Source: Macrotis lagotis (Eukaryota > Chordata > Mammalia > Peramelemorphia > Peramelidae). From it: DNA of 64,000 nucleotides. The notes beneath the pieces are model-generated. The model was not told the origin of the DNA and did no database searches. It saw nothing but the letters and a program-made list of their open reading frames with translations. Below are positions 43,091 through 55,247 of the stretch, piece after piece. The stretch's first letter is position 1. Each line of letters opens with the position of its first letter. Made by a program: the position numbers and the translations under genes. The DNA lies in assembly GCF_037893015.1 (NCBI RefSeq), contig NC_133658.1:887960080-888024079 (forward strand), in the 5' to 3' direction.

Positions 43091-45154
43091 TAGATCATCA
43101 AAAAAGAAGTAATTCTATAACAACTTTAAATAGTAATTTAAGGGGTAAAAATGATTTTCCACAAAGAGTACATGAATAAATGCCTGGAAAAAGGAAGCAA
43201 GATACAAAAAAAAAAGACAAAAGAAAAATTAAAACTTTGAAGGAAATAATTGGAAAGAGAATAGCAGGCTTAGAAAACAAATTATTGTATTATCCAAAAA
43301 GCCATGATCAAGGAATGAGCCTAGATATTATATTTCAAGAAACTGACAAAGAAAACTGCACGTATATCATCAAACCAGAGGATAAAATAGAAACAGAAAA
43401 ATCCACCAATATCCACCTAAAAACTGTCCCAAAATGAAAACACCCAGAAGTATAATAGCTTAATTCCAGAACTTTGAGGTCAAGGAGAAAATGCTTCAAG
43501 CAGCCAGAAAAAAAATTCTTCAAATGCTTGGAGTCATAGTCAGCCTCAAATAAGATTTAGCAGCTTCCATATTAAAGTTGTGACTGGCTTGGAATATGAT
43601 ATTGTGAAAGTCAAAAGAGTTGAGATTACAAACTAGAATAATCTACAGAGCAAAACTGAGTATAATCCTTCAAGAGAGAAAATAGATAATTAATGAAATA
43701 GAGGATTTTAAAGCATACATGATGAAAAGACCAGGGAATATAATCTCACATAAAAGATACACAGAAGGAAAAGCTTTTATAGTGAAGGGAAAATTGAGGG
43801 GGGGCATGCTTGAACCTCACTCATATCTAAATGCATTCAAAGAAAGAAATGCATAAATTATATATAGATAGATCCTGAAATGAAAAGTAAAATGGATGCA
43901 TATTTACAAACAGAAGAAACATAATACTTAAATAATCCTATCTCAAAAATAAAAAATTGAACAATCCCATCAATGAGCCATATAAGAAAAAAATCCCTAG
44001 GACTAGATAGTCTTGCAAGTGAATTCTATCAAATATTTAAGAAATCCCAATCCTAATCCCAATACTATATAAACTGTGAAAAAACAGATAAAGGAGTCCT
44101 AACAAATTCTTTCTATGAGACAAATATGATTTTGATGCCTAAACCAGGGAAAGCAAATAAAGAAAAAATAATAGAGCAATTTCTTTAATGAATATTGATG
44201 CAAAAAATTAAATATATTTATCTATCATAATCTGTAAACATGTTAAATGCAAATGTATGTGTACAATGTTCATCAGACTGTTCACCACTGAGGGGAAGGG
44301 GGGTGGGGAGGGATGGTGGAAGGAAATTATGTAACTTATAAATATGCATATGCATGTATATATTGAAAAAACTTTTATAGTATGTAATTGGAAAAATAAA
44401 ATGAAATATCAATTGGGAAAATATATATATTGGTCTATCATATGGCAAGAATGCAGGACTGTTTCAAAATTAGGAAAACTAACAGTATAATTGATCATAT
44501 TAATAACAAAAACAAAACAATATTATATACATAGATGCATAAAAAAGCATGAAAATACAGTATACATTCCAATTTAAAAAACTAGAAAGTATAGGAATCA
44601 ATTGGAACCTTTCTTAAAATGATAAATAGCATCTATCTAAAGCCTTATTTGTAATAGGGATAAACTTGAAGCCATCTCAGTAAGATCAGGTGTGGAGCAA
44701 GGATGTCCATTATCACCACTACTATCACCACTATTATTCACTATTGTACTAGAAATGCTATAACAAAAGAAACTAAAAGAATAAAAAATAGGCAATGAGG
44801 AAACAAAACTATTATTCTGCAGAAAACATAATGGTATATGTAGAGAGTCTATTAAAAATTAATTGAAATGATAGGAATTTCAGTAGAGTTGCAGAATAAA
44901 AAAACCATCTAAATTATCAATATTTCTATATACTACCAACAAAACCCAGGAACAAGAAAAAGTAAGAGAAAATTCCATTTAAAAATCACGACACTATAAA
45001 ATACTTGATAGTCTACTTGCCAAGAGAAAACCAGGGCTTAAAAGAACGCAATTGCAAAACGCTTTTCACACAAATAAAGATAGATTTAAACAACTGGAGA
45101 AATATTAATTGTTCATGAATAAGCCAAGATAATATAATAAAAATGGCAATTTTA

Positions 45155-45307
45155 GGAGTGGCTAGGTGGCGCAGTGGCCCTGGAGTCAGGAGTGCTTGAG
45201 TTCAAATTTGACCTCAGACACTTAATAATTACCTAGCTATGTGGCCCTGGGCAAGCCACTTAACCCCATTGCCTTGCAAAAACCTAAAAGAAAAAAACCC
45301 TAAAAAA
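45155..45307 (+). mobile_element. tRNA-derived SINE inside L1 ORF2
   Basis: It is flanked by AATGGCAATTTTA and AATGACAATTTTA. A short gap after box A (CGCAGTGG directly followed by CCCTGGAG) removes about 12 bases. Confidence 0.88.
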
Positions 45308-45554
45308 AATGACAATTTTAAATTAATTCAGTGCCATAGCAATCAAATTACAAAAGGATTATTTTATAAAGGCAGAAAAATTAGTAACAAAAGTCATTTG
45401 GAAGATCAAAAGTCAAGAACATCAAGGGAATCAATGAAAAGAAAATGTGAAGGAAGGTGCCGTAACAGTATCAGATGTCAAATTGTATTATAAAGCAGCA
45501 GTCTTCAAAATGGTCTGGTATTGGCTAAGAAACAGAGCAAAGGATCCTTGGAAT

Positions 45555-45786
45555 AGATTAGGTACACAATGCTATTGCTGTTCAGTCGTGTTTGACCCCA
45601 TTTGGGGTTTTCTTGGTAGAGATACTAGAGTGGTTTGTCATTTCCTTCTCCCGCTCATTTTACAGATGAGGAAACTGAGGCAAGAAAGGTGACGTGTCCA
45701 GGGTCAAATGGCTGGTAAGTGTATGAGATTGGATTTGAACTCAGATCTTCCTGAGTGCTTTCTCCACTGTGCTACCTAACTGGTCC
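45555..45786 (-). mobile_element. Marsupial CORE-SINE (MAR1-like) inside L1
   Basis: GTTCAGTCGTGTTTGACCCC, CATTTCCTTCTCCCGCTC, CAGATGAGGAAACTGAGGCA and the reversed head CTCCACTGTGCTACCTAACT occur in order. L1 sequence resumes on the far side. Confidence 0.88.
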
Positions 45787-45850
45787 TAGTAACCGACTAT
45801 ATAATAATCAAGTGTTCGATAAACCTAAAAGATCCAAGCTTTAGGACAAA

Positions 45851-46912
45851 GAACGCAATATTTGGAGAGGACTCTGGGAAGATGGTAGAGTAGGTCAGAA
45901 AATTCCAAGGTTTCTAGATTTCTTCCACAAACAAAACAAAAAAGTGCCTCAGCTTGAATTGAGAGGCAAAAATAAACAAGATTTGGGATAGAACTATGCT
46001 CTTCCTGGGACAACTGGAGAATATCCCAAGAATCTGTCTCAACACAGAGATTTGGCCCCAGGAAAGTGCAACCACCCACTAAAAGAGTAAGAGGTAGGGC
46101 AGCTAGGTGGTACAGTGGATAGAGCATCGGCCTTGGAGTCAGGGTGACCTGAGTTCAAATCCGACCTCAGACACTTAATTACCTAGCTGTGTGGCCTTGG
46201 GCAAGCCACTTAACTCCATTGCCTTGTGAAAAAAAAGCCAGAAAAGAGTACGAGGTCAGTCCTAGGGCCAGCTGGGGTGGGAGGCAGCCTCAGCCTCAGC
46301 CTTAGCCTCAGGTATAGAAACTCTTACTTCCCAGACAGTGACAGTGGGGGGAGTCAGAGAAAGAATGAGGGAACCTCTGCTAATAAGGGAGATCATGCCC
46401 AGCTGTGCTGTAAAGACCCGGGCTGGGCCAGAGGTTGCTGGTTCTTGGTCTTGGTTCTAGAACAGAGGAGATAACTGAAGGCTATAGGCTGAGTATTATA
46501 ATGTGATTCTAAAAATGATATAAGAAAAGATAGAATAATTATCTTGTGAAAATATGCTGCAAGAGGAAGAACTGACAAAAGAATTAGATGGGCTAGTTCA
46601 GGAACCCTATTCTCATTTGGAAAGGGTTAAGGAGAGAAAAATACATATGTCTTCTAAATTCAGAAAGAAATAAGAGGGAAAGCCTGGGTTGGGGGAAGAG
46701 GATAAGGGAGGACTCTTAGAGGATTGGATAGATTAAGGAATAGGAGGGCAAGATAAAAGAATAGAAGTAAAGCAAATGAGAGAGGAGGGATAAGAACAGT
46801 GTGATAAGGATAGTGAGGAAAAATGGGAAGGAGGAAAATATATAACAAGTAATTATAGTATAGACTATATACTATACATATTCTATATACTGTTCTCTCT
46901 CACTCTCTCTTT

Positions 46913-46944
<32 letters not shown>

Positions 46945-47055
46945 ATATATGCATTATATAGTATAGTATAAATTTACCTATAGGGTAGAAACTAATAATA
47001 GATTAAAAATTTGTTGTGTTCAGGATATGCAATAACAATGAGAAATTTATGCAAA
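45851..47055. other. Unclassified repeat-like DNA with one SINE and AT repeats
   Basis: GAAGATGGTAGAGTAGGTCA (45880s) may be the 5' UTR of a marsupial L1. A SINE occupies 46096-46241. A (TATA)n patch lies at about 46905-46950. No host exon is seen. Confidence 0.45.
46096..46241 (+). mobile_element. tRNA-derived SINE
   Basis: Full length, flanked by AAAAGAGTAAGAGGT (46081-46095) and AAAAGAGTACGAGGT (46242-46256). Confidence 0.92.
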
Positions 47056-47295
47056 TATAAAAATATAAAAAAGGTTGGGAGAAGAATTTATTATGTAAAA
47101 AAAGCAGGGTGGTAATCATTATCTCAAAGTTAAGGCTAAAATAGATTTAATCAAAAGAGAAAAACAGGGTAATTACATTATCAACCATACTATTCAATAG
47201 TTATACCATTTAAAATTAACTAGACAATATAAATACCTAAGAGTATACCCGCCAAAACAGAAATAGGAATTATATGCACATAAATATAAAACACT

Positions 47296-47562
47296 TTATT
47301 TTTTTTTAATTTTTAAAAATTTTTTTAATTTAAGGCAATGGGGTTAAGTGACTTGTCTGTACTGGCCCTGGAGTCAGGAGTACCTGAGTTCAAAGCCAGC
47401 CTCAGACACTTAATAATTCCCTAGCTGTGTGGCCTTGGGCAAGCCATTTAACCCCATTTGCCTTGCAAAAACCTTAAAAAAAAAAGAGTGACTTGCCCAA
47501 GGTCACACAACTAGGCAATTATTATTAAGTGTCTGAGATTGGGTTTGAACTTAGGTCCTCCC
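47296..47562 (-). mobile_element. tRNA-derived SINE, minus, split by another SINE
   Basis: The left part (T-rich, AAGGCAATGGGGTTAAGTGA, about 47296-47355) and right part (AGTGACTTGCCCAAGGTC to GAACTTAGGTCCTCCC, 47487-47562) form one reversed copy with its tRNA-like head missing. It is interrupted at 47356-47486. Confidence 0.8.
47356..47486 (+). mobile_element. tRNA-derived SINE inserted in a SINE
   Basis: A 5'-truncated plus copy (starts near TACTGGCCCTGGAGTC) flanked by AGTGACTTG (ending 47355 and starting 47487), the duplicated piece of the host SINE. Confidence 0.88.
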
Positions 47563-47654
47563 ATAAAACACTTTTTTAAGCAAATAAAATAAGATCTAAA
47601 TAACTGAAGTAGAGTTACTGTTCATGGGTAAGTAAAGCATATATATATATATAT

Positions 47655-47804
47655 TTTTTTTTTTTCTTGCAAGCAATGGGGTTAAGTGAGTTGTCGAAGG
47701 CCAAAGAACTAGGTAATTATTAAATGTCAGAGACCAGATTTGAACTCAGATCCTCCTGATTTTAGGACTGGTACTCTATCCACTGTGCCCCCCAGCTGCC
47801 CCCC
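47655..47804 (-). mobile_element. tRNA-derived SINE, minus orientation
   Basis: T-run, TTGCAAGCAATGGGGTTAAG, then reversed box B GATTTGAACTCAGATCC and head CACTGTGCCCCCCAGCTGCC. It is inserted in an AT-run, with ATATATATTTTT on both sides. Confidence 0.85.
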
Positions 47805-48024
47805 AATATATATTTTTAAATGACAATTTTATCTAATTTACTTATGAATTGCCATCCCAATTAAATTGCTAAAAAATTATCTTACTGAGTTGGAAAAAAT
47901 AATAACAATCCATTTGGAAGAATAAAGAGGCAAAATCTTCATAGGGACCAGGAGAAGAAAGTTATAAAGGAAGAAATTAAGAAGTATCAGACTTTAAACC
48001 ATTTTGTAAGGTGAGAGCATTATT

Positions 48025-48166
48025 TTTTTTTATTTTTTTAGGTTTTTTACAAGGCTTGTCCAAGGCCACACAGCTAGGTAATTATTAAGTGTCTGAGACG
48101 GATTTGAACTCAGGTACTCCTGACTCAAGGGCTGGTGCTTTATCCACTATGCCACTTAGCTGCCCC
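48025..48166 (-). mobile_element. tRNA-derived SINE, minus orientation
   Basis: It is flanked by a perfect 16-bp duplication AGGTGAGAGCATTATT (48009-48024 and 48167-48182). It lacks some bases of AATGGGGTTAAGTGAC. Confidence 0.95.
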
Positions 48167-50056
48167 AGGTGAGAGCATTATTAAAGCATAAAGAGGATAA
48201 TTTTTGTTATTTTTAAATGAAAATTTATAAATAAAACAAACAGCTAAAGTAGAAGGAATACAGAAAACTGGGAGAAAATTCATGGACAATCAGATAGAAT
48301 GTGATTTGGGTTGGAATATTGCTGTAGCATAAAGCTGGTTGATTTAGAAAAGTATGGAAAGACTTGTAATTACGAAGGACTAAGCTATCCACCTTCAGAG
48401 AAACAGATGGCAGGAGGAGATAAGCATGGTATGAATCTACATACATGTTTGTATTATTATAAACATGCATATATGTGTATGTGTATGATAATGTTTGTGT
48501 GCATGTGTCTGTATACATATGTATTTAATTATATTATTTATTGTATATAATCTATTATATTAATGTATATATTCATATATATAATTAATTCTGACAAAGA
48601 AAAAAGTGCATCACTGAGAAGAAAAGCTACAAAGAAGCTAAGGAAAACTGGACAGCCTTGACTACAATGAGTCATATTTCCTATACAGATTTTTTTGAAG
48701 TGGAAATTTATTATTTCATATTGAATTCTCTCCTGTTATTTTTTCTTTTCTTACTTTGTATTTAAGTTTAAAATTTTAAAAATGTTTAGAAAAAAAGAAC
48801 TCATCTTTGACAAAAATTGCTTGAATAATTAGAAAACAGAAACTAGGGATAGATCAACATCTCACATCATACTTCCAAGGTAAGGTTAAATTAAGTATAT
48901 GATTTAGACATAAAGGGTGATACCATACGCAAATTAGGGGAGCTCAGAATAATAAGCCTGTCAGATTTATGGGTAAGGGAAGACTTTATGACAAAACAAG
49001 AAATAGAAAGCATATAAAATGGATAATTCTTATTATGGGGAATTAAAAAAAGTTTTTTCACAAATAAAACTAATGCAACCAAAATTAAAGAAAAAAAACA
49101 AAACTGGGGAATTATAACAAGTTTCTTCGATTAAAGGCCTTATTTCTCAAACTTATAGGGAAGTGATTTATAAAAATAAGAACCAATTTCCTAGTAGATT
49201 AATGCTTAACTGGCAGTTTGCAGGAAAAAAAATCAGAGTGCTCTAAATCACTTCTGATCAGAAAAATACAAATTAAACAGTTCTGAGATATCACTTCACA
49301 CTCTTCCAATTGGAAAATATGGCAGAGAAAAAATGATAAATCTTGGAGGGGATGTGGAAAAACTGGACCACTAATGCATTGTTGGTGGAGCTGTGACCTA
49401 ATCCAATCATTCTGGAAAACAACACTCAAATGACTATAAAACTATTTACCCAGCAGTACCACTAAGAGATCTGTACTCCAAAGACATCAAAGAAAAGGAT
49501 TATAGAGCTAAGAAAATAATAATAAAATTTATCATGAAGAATATCAAGGGAATGAATAAAAAAAATGCAAAGACCTAGCCGAATCAATTCTAAAATTATA
49601 TTATAAAACAGTAGTCCTCAAAATTATTTAGTACTGGCTAAGAAATAGTGTTGGATCAAGTTAGATTCACAAGAGACAGTAGTAAATAACTATAATAATC
49701 TCCTATTGATATACCCTAAAACTCCAGCTTCTGGGATAAGAACTCACCATTTGATGAAAACAGCTGGGAAAACTGGAAAATAGTATTGGCATAACCAACA
49801 TCTCTATAGCAAGATAAGGTTAAAATGGGTAAATGAATTAGACATAAAAGGTGATACCATAAGCCACTTAGGAGAGGAAGGAATAATTTAACTGTCAGAT
49901 GGAGAGGGGAGGAATTTATGACCAAATTAAAAGATAGAGAACATAGTAAAATGCAAAATGTATGATTTTGACTACATTAAATTAAAAAGGTTTTGCACAA
50001 ACAAAACCAAAGCAAGCATAATTAGAAGGAAGTCGAGAAGCTGGAAAATAATTTTT

Positions 50057-50205
50057 TTTAAGGTTTTTTGCAAAGGCAAATGAGATTAAGTGGCTTGCCC
50101 AAGGCCACACAGCTAGGTAATTATTAAGTGTCTGAGGTCTAATTTGAACTCAGGTACTGCTGACTCCAGGGCCAGTGCTTTATCCACTGCGCCACCTAGC
50201 TGCCC
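50057..50205 (-). mobile_element. tRNA-derived SINE inside L1
   Basis: It is flanked by a perfect 16-bp duplication CTGGAAAATAATTTTT (50041-50056 and 50206-50221). Confidence 0.95.
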
Positions 50206-50465
50206 CTGGAAAATAATTTTTCAGCGAGTGTTTCTGATAAAGGACTCACTTCTAAAATTTATATAGAGAAATGAGTCAAATTTATAAGAATACAAGTCAT
50301 TCTCCAATTGATAAGGGTCAAAGGATATAAATAGGCAGTTTTCAGATGAAGAAATTAAAGTTAAATGAAAAAATGCTTTAAATTATTATTGATTAGAAAA
50401 CAGAAAGGGATTTATTTATAGCAGCTCTTTTTGAATTAGAATTAGAATCAGAAATCAAGGGGATG

Positions 50466-50616
50466 GGGCGGCTAGGTGGCACAGTGGATAGAGCACAAGC
50501 CCTGTAGTCAGGAGGACCTGAGTTCAAATGTGACCTCAGACACTTAATAATTACCTAGCTGCGTGACCTTGAGCAAGTCACTTTAATCCCACTGCCTTGC
50601 AAAACCAAACCAAAAA
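50466..50616 (+). mobile_element. tRNA-derived SINE inside L1
   Basis: It is flanked by AATCAAGGGGATG (50453-50465) and AATCCAGGGGATG (50617-50629). Head and both boxes are intact. Confidence 0.93.
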
Positions 50617-50984
50617 AATCCAGGGGATGCCCATCAATACGGGAATGGTTGAATAAGTTGTGGTATATGATTGTGATGGAATACTAGTCTGTCACAGCAG
50701 GATGGTTTCAGAAAAGCCCAGAAAGACTTATATGAATTGATGCAAAAGTGAAGTGATTAGAACCAGGAGAACACTGTTCACAGTAAGAACAATATTGTAA
50801 GGATGATCAGTTGTGAATGACTTACCTATTCTCAATAATACAATGATTGAAGATAATTCTAAATGATCCATGATGGAACATGCTATCTGATTCTAGAGAG
50901 AGAATTGATGAAGCTTTGTGTTTTCTTTTACAATATGACAAATTAAAATGTGTTTTGCATGACTTCACATGAATGCTGTTCAGT

Positions 50985-51208
50985 CAAATCAGTAATGTTT
51001 GATTATGACCCCTTCTGGGGTTTTTCTTGGCAAAGGTCTTGAGGGGTTTGCCATTTCCTTCTCCAGTTCATTTGACAGAGGAGGAAACTGAGGGTTAAAT
51101 GACTTGCTCAGGGTAAGACAGTCAGGAGGTGTTTGAGACTGGCTTTGAACTTGGGTCTTTCTGATTTCTGGCTTGGCTCTCTAATGCACTGTGCCATATA
51201 GCTGCCCA
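50985..51208 (-). mobile_element. Marsupial CORE-SINE (MAR1-like) inside L1
   Basis: GACCCCTTCTGGGGTTTTTC, CATTTCCTTCTCCAGTTCAT, GAGGAGGAAACTGAGG and the reversed head occur in order, with L1 3' sequence on both sides. Confidence 0.85.
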
Positions 51209-51357
51209 CATATAATCAATATCAAATTCTCAAGAATGGTAGAGGCTAGAGAATTTGGAACTCAAAATTTTTTACATGTAATAAGGAAATATTTAATGAA
51301 ATAAAATTTGTCTTTTTAATACACGGAATGGAACAAAAAGAAGTTCAGAAGGAAGCA

Positions 51358-51521
51358 GAGGGGCATTTAGGTGGCGCAGTAGATAGAGCACTGACGCTGG
51401 AGTCAGGAGCACCTGCATTCAAATCTAGCCTCAAACTTAATAATTACCTAGCTCAGTGACCTTGAGCAAGTCACTTTAACCCCACTGCCTTGCAAAAACA
51501 AAAAATAAAGAAATAAAAAAG
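51358..51521 (+). mobile_element. tRNA-derived SINE
   Basis: It is flanked by AGAAGGAAGCA (51347-51357 and 51522-51532). Head GCATTTAGGTGGCGCAGTAG, tail AAAAATAAAGAAATAAAA. Confidence 0.92.
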
Positions 51522-51708
51522 AGAAGGAAGCACAGATTAGCAAGACAATTTTGAAAGTAAAATATAGAATTATATACTTTTTAAAAATCCCACAAAAGTC
51601 AGGATTGTGAAATAGAGATTGCCAATATCATGAACAAGCTTCTTTTTGTGCTCTACTATGTATATGGAAATATTCCCCATTTTAATATTTTAAAGTTCAG
51701 AATTTTTT

Positions 51709-51858
51709 TTTATACTTTTAGTTTTTGCAAGGCAATGGGGTTGACTTGCCCAAGACCACACAGCTAAGTAATTATTAAAGATCTGAGGCCAGATTTGAAC
51801 TCAGGTACACCTGACTCCAGGGCCAGTGCTCTATCCAAGGCGCCACCTGGACGCCCCC
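51709..51858 (-). mobile_element. tRNA-derived SINE, minus orientation
   Basis: It is flanked by a perfect 16-bp duplication AAGTTCAGAATTTTTT (51693-51708 and 51859-51874). Confidence 0.94.
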
Positions 51859-52229
51859 AAGTTCAGAATTTTTTGAAAAGTATTTTGACATTACAGATAG
51901 CCAGGTACAATGAAAAACACACTCTGAGGAACCATAATCCAATCCTGGCTCAGCTACTTAACTCTGGGACTGGGCAAAATATTTTGATAATTTATCCAGA
52001 AGAAGAAGAGACTTATAGAGGTTGTATAGTTCAACCTCCTGCATTTGCAGATGTGGAAATTGAGCTGGAATGACTTGCCCTAATTCCTACTGGTGTCAAA
52101 AGTAGGATTTTTATCGAGCCATTGACTGAATCAGTGCCAAGAACTTAGCAGCATCTTCATCTATAAATGGAAAGGCTTGTACTAAATGATCCTGGAAGTT
52201 CTTCCAGCTCTAAGACAAGCTCAAGCACG

Positions 52230-52378
52230 GGTCATTTCTTTTTTAAAATATTATTGTATTTTATTTATTTTCCAATTACATGCAAAGAAAGTTTTTAAAA
52301 AGCTTTTGGGTTTCACATTTTTCTCCTTCCCTCCCCAAGGCAGTGAGTAATCTGACATAGATAATGTTTGTCCTTCAT
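52230..52378 (-). mobile_element. L1 3' end fragment, antisense
   Basis: TTATTTTCCAATTACATGCA to CACATTTTTCTCCTTCCCTC is the reversed L1 3' end seen also at 41526 and 55760. Confidence 0.65.
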
Positions 52379-52568
52379 TTCCTTATTTATCTATTTATTT
52401 ATTTATTCCTTTATTTATTTATTTGGTTGTTTATTCATTCATTCATTCATTTGCTTAGTTATTTATTTAGTTATTTGTTCATTCATTCATTTATTTATCT
52501 ATTTATTTATTTGTTTATTTATCCATTCACTCATTTATTTATTTGTTTGTTTGTTTGTTTGTTTATTT
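52379..52568 (+). repeat. (ATTT)n tetranucleotide repeat
   Basis: About 190 bases of TTTA/TTCA/TTTG units. It is followed by a 22-base stub of a SINE (AAGGCAATGGGGTTAAGTGA) and may be the expanded tail of that element. Confidence 0.9.
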
Positions 52569-52589
52569 AAGGCAATGGGGTTAAGTGAC

Positions 52590-53530
52590 TCCACCTTAGT
52601 GGGGAAGATCCCTTCTTGAATTTAAGCCCCTGCTCTGATATATGCCAACTTGTGGGACCTCAGGGAAGTCACTCAACCTCTATTCTGGGCAGACTAAATT
52701 ACTGTGGAGTGGCAGTTCTGCGAGGGGTGGGAGGCATTTCCACATGAGGAATTCTCCACACCTCTGAAATCACAGGTCTGTATCAAAGGTTAGAAATGGT
52801 TTGTCAAAATGCTCTTGAGGATTCTATAAATTGACACTCAATTTCCATTTTGCAGATGAAAAAAAATAGATTCATAGAGATTAAACGATTTTCACTTTCA
52901 ATAATAGAGCTATCAGTCAATCAACAAACATTTATAACCTAAAGTGCCTACTAGTAACTGGCAGAAATATAAAAATACCAAATAAAAATGTAATATAAAG
53001 CCAGGAAAAGGGTCCCTGCATTTAGGTCTGGTGTCTTGACTGGATATAAATTCCAATCACCCCACATATTTTTCCTCCCTTGAATCAGATGATCAGAACT
53101 GAGATTGGACAAGGATCATATATCCTTAAATCCATCAAGGGAGAGGTTGTGGGAGAAACTGGGGTTAAGCCAAACACTTTGTATAAAAGGGGAGAAGCTA
53201 TTCCATTATCTAGATACAAGAGATTCTGAGTGTCCAGACTAGGAGAAGTTGGAGTTATCACAGCTCAAAGGAAGAACTGAGTTTCCAGAGAAGCGGAGGA
53301 GAGTCCATATCTCTTTGGGACTGCGGAAAAGAGGATCTAGGCTGAAGGAAATAGCAAGAATAAAACCAAAATGTGCTCTTTCCTAGATTTTTCTCCCAAT
53401 GCTCATCTATCCTCTAACACTTAAAAAAATATAATCTTTTCTTCTTGTTACCCAAATGTTTCTGGCAAATTGAATTTTGCCTTGGCACTAAGAAGGCCAT
53501 AGGGATAAAGAAGGGATAAGAAGGGATAAA
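52590..53530. other. No gene; possible LTR-like fragment inside
   Basis: A TATAAAAGG (53182-53190) and an AATAAA (53359-53364) 177 bases apart give an LTR-like look to about 53000-53400. It is a broken remnant if it is one; no coding part or matching second end was found. Confidence 0.25.
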
Positions 53531-53860
53531 TACAGTATAATTTTTTAAAAATTTTTATTTATGGTAGTGGCTAGGTGGCGCAGTGGATAAAGCACCAGCC
53601 CTGGAGTCAGGAGTACCTGGGTTCAAATCTGGTCTCAGACACTTAATAATGACCTAGCTGTGTGGCCTTGGGCAAGCCTCTTAACCCCATTTGCCTTGCA
53701 AAAAAAAAAAACCCTAAAAAAACCAAACTTTTATTTATGGCAGTGGGATTAAGTGACCTGCCCAAGGTCACACAGCTAGGTGGCTGAGGTCAAATTTGAA
53801 CTCAGGTTCTCCTGATTCCAGGGCTCGTGCTCCATCCCCTGAACCACTTGGCTGCCCCCA
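53531..53860 (-). mobile_element. tRNA-derived SINE, minus, split by a plus SINE
   Basis: The right part (GCAGTGGGATTAAGTGACC to CCACTTGGCTGCCCC) is a reversed copy. Its T-rich 3' end continues to the left of a plus-strand SINE at about 53566-53720. TTTTATTTATGG flanks the inner element. Confidence 0.82.
53566..53720 (+). mobile_element. tRNA-derived SINE inserted in a SINE
   Basis: A full-length plus copy (GTGGCTAGGTGGCGCAGTGG to TTGCCTTGCAAAAAAA), with the flanking TTTTATTTATGG taken from the outer element. Confidence 0.88.
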
Positions 53861-53869
53861 TGGAAGGTG

Positions 53870-55240
53870 AGAGTTAAAGCTAAGGTGAGTCAAGGAATCC
53901 AACTTCTACCTGGGTTTTAAGAATTTTTCCTAATTGAGGTTTGGAGCAATTGTAATCGAACCTTTTAATCTAAAATCGAGTCCCCTATCTCTGAAGAGAA
54001 GGAAACTAAATGGAACTTAGAGGTCAGTGGTATTGCCCTGGATTTAAAACAAGATAATTACTGTAAAAGGTTTGACAAACGAAAGAAAAACAATGTCCAC
54101 TCCCAAGGAGTTGGTTTCCTATCCATTATTCAGAAGAAATACAAGGTAATTAGGGCACTAGCAGCTACAGGGATGTGGGACGAGGTGGTCATGGAGAAGG
54201 CTGAGTTTGAGCTAAGTTGGAAGGAAGGGATTCTATGAAGAGGAGGTCAGTTTCTGAGGAGGCATTTGAATCGAAGTGACTCTGGAGTCTTCCCCTTCCA
54301 TTAGGGGAAAGGGGAAAAACTGAGATGGAAAGAAGTGGGAAGAGGCCTTATGCACACAGACATGGGAATGATCTGCAGATACCACTTACAAATAAGTAAC
54401 CTGCCTTTCCAATAGATATTGGTCTGTTTGTCTTACCGCCCTTCTCCATGAACAAGACAGGTCTCTCAGGTTCAGAGTCACACGATGCTGACATTGGAGA
54501 TTTGAAGTTTTCTAATGCAATCCTCTCACCGGACTGGGAAAGGAAACCACTTACACAAGGTGCATTGGCAGCAAAAATGTTACCAGGACCCAAATCTCCT
54601 GTTCCCTACTTAATCAATTAGCAAACATTGAATTATCGACTATATATGTTAGACTCGGTACTAAGTACTTGAGGATACAAAAATTAAATGAATAATTCCT
54701 GCCGTTTAGGAGTTTACACTCTATCCCAAGATATCTGCCATATAACCTGATGGCTTAAAATTGCATTTGGAGATACCTTGTGTAAGTATAATCAAAATAA
54801 TGTAACATCGTAGAGTTGGGGAGAGAAGAGGAAGACGCCAGATCCTGGGATATTCCTTCCATTGTACTACATTGTGAGGCACACCTCTTCCAATTCTTTG
54901 GTCTGTCGCTGCCATATTGGAACCTGCTCCCAATGATCTCAAGACCACTGAAATAGGTCAGTCCTTGGAAACAGGAAACCTGTGATCATGTTACTGTCTA
55001 TTTAAATTGAGAAGTGCCACCTGGGCATACTCAGAGCCAGTGAGCCAATACCTTCATCTTCCAGCTCTGGGACATAGAATTCTTCACTTCTTTCAAGATG
55101 AAGTCCTCAACATGAAAACTTTCCTGATTCCCCTAACCTCTATAACCCTCCCTCCCTAAACTACCTGGTACTTATATGTGTATAATATTTGTGTGCCCAC
55201 TTTGATGGTATAATTCATAGACCTGGTGTGAGTAAAAATT
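53870..55240. other. Gene-free interval
   Basis: No exon or clear element, apart from an L2-like end at about 54605-54720 (TCGGTACTAAGTACTTGAGG, TAGGAGTTTACACTCTATC). Confidence 0.45.
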
Positions 55241-55247
55241 ATCTGGA

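Larger units (their letters stand above)
43100..45850 (+). mobile_element. Decayed L1 LINE with reverse-transcriptase region, nested insertions
   Basis: The stretch 44120-44220 (TGATGCCTAAACCAGGGAAA, GAATATTGATGCAAAAAATT) and 44690-44770 (TGTGGAGCAAGGATGTCCAT, TCACCACTACTATC) match the L1 reverse-transcriptase domain in sense, followed by the ORF2 C-terminal order. A 5'-truncated L1 3' end (about 44225-44405), a SINE (45155-45307) and a CORE-SINE (45555-45786) interrupt it. It is full of stops. The 43100-43850 part is assigned to the LINE only by position and style. Confidence 0.7.
47060..49500 (+). mobile_element. L1 LINE pieces, sense, with nested SINEs
   Basis: The 47095-47285 part (GGTGGTAATCATTATCTCAA, AAGAGTATACCCGCC) fits the L1 endonuclease region. 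Parts of the ORF2 C terminus (47820-48010) and 3' half (48780-49500, for example GCATTGTTGGTGGAGCTGTG) follow. Four SINEs interrupt it. It is decayed throughout. Confidence 0.65.
49501..51310 (+). mobile_element. L1 LINE 3' part, sense, with nested SINEs
   Basis: It runs from the ORF2 C-terminal end (ATATCAAGGGAATGAATAAA) through CCAATTGATAAGGGTCAAAG to the 3' end GAGAATTTGGAACTCAAAAT and TTTTTACATGTAATAAGG near 51300. Three SINEs interrupt it (50057-50205, 50466-50616, 50985-51208). Confidence 0.78.

Noticed and set aside
44690-44770. Functional reverse transcriptase
   Set aside because: The L1 region is full of stops and broken by three later insertions.
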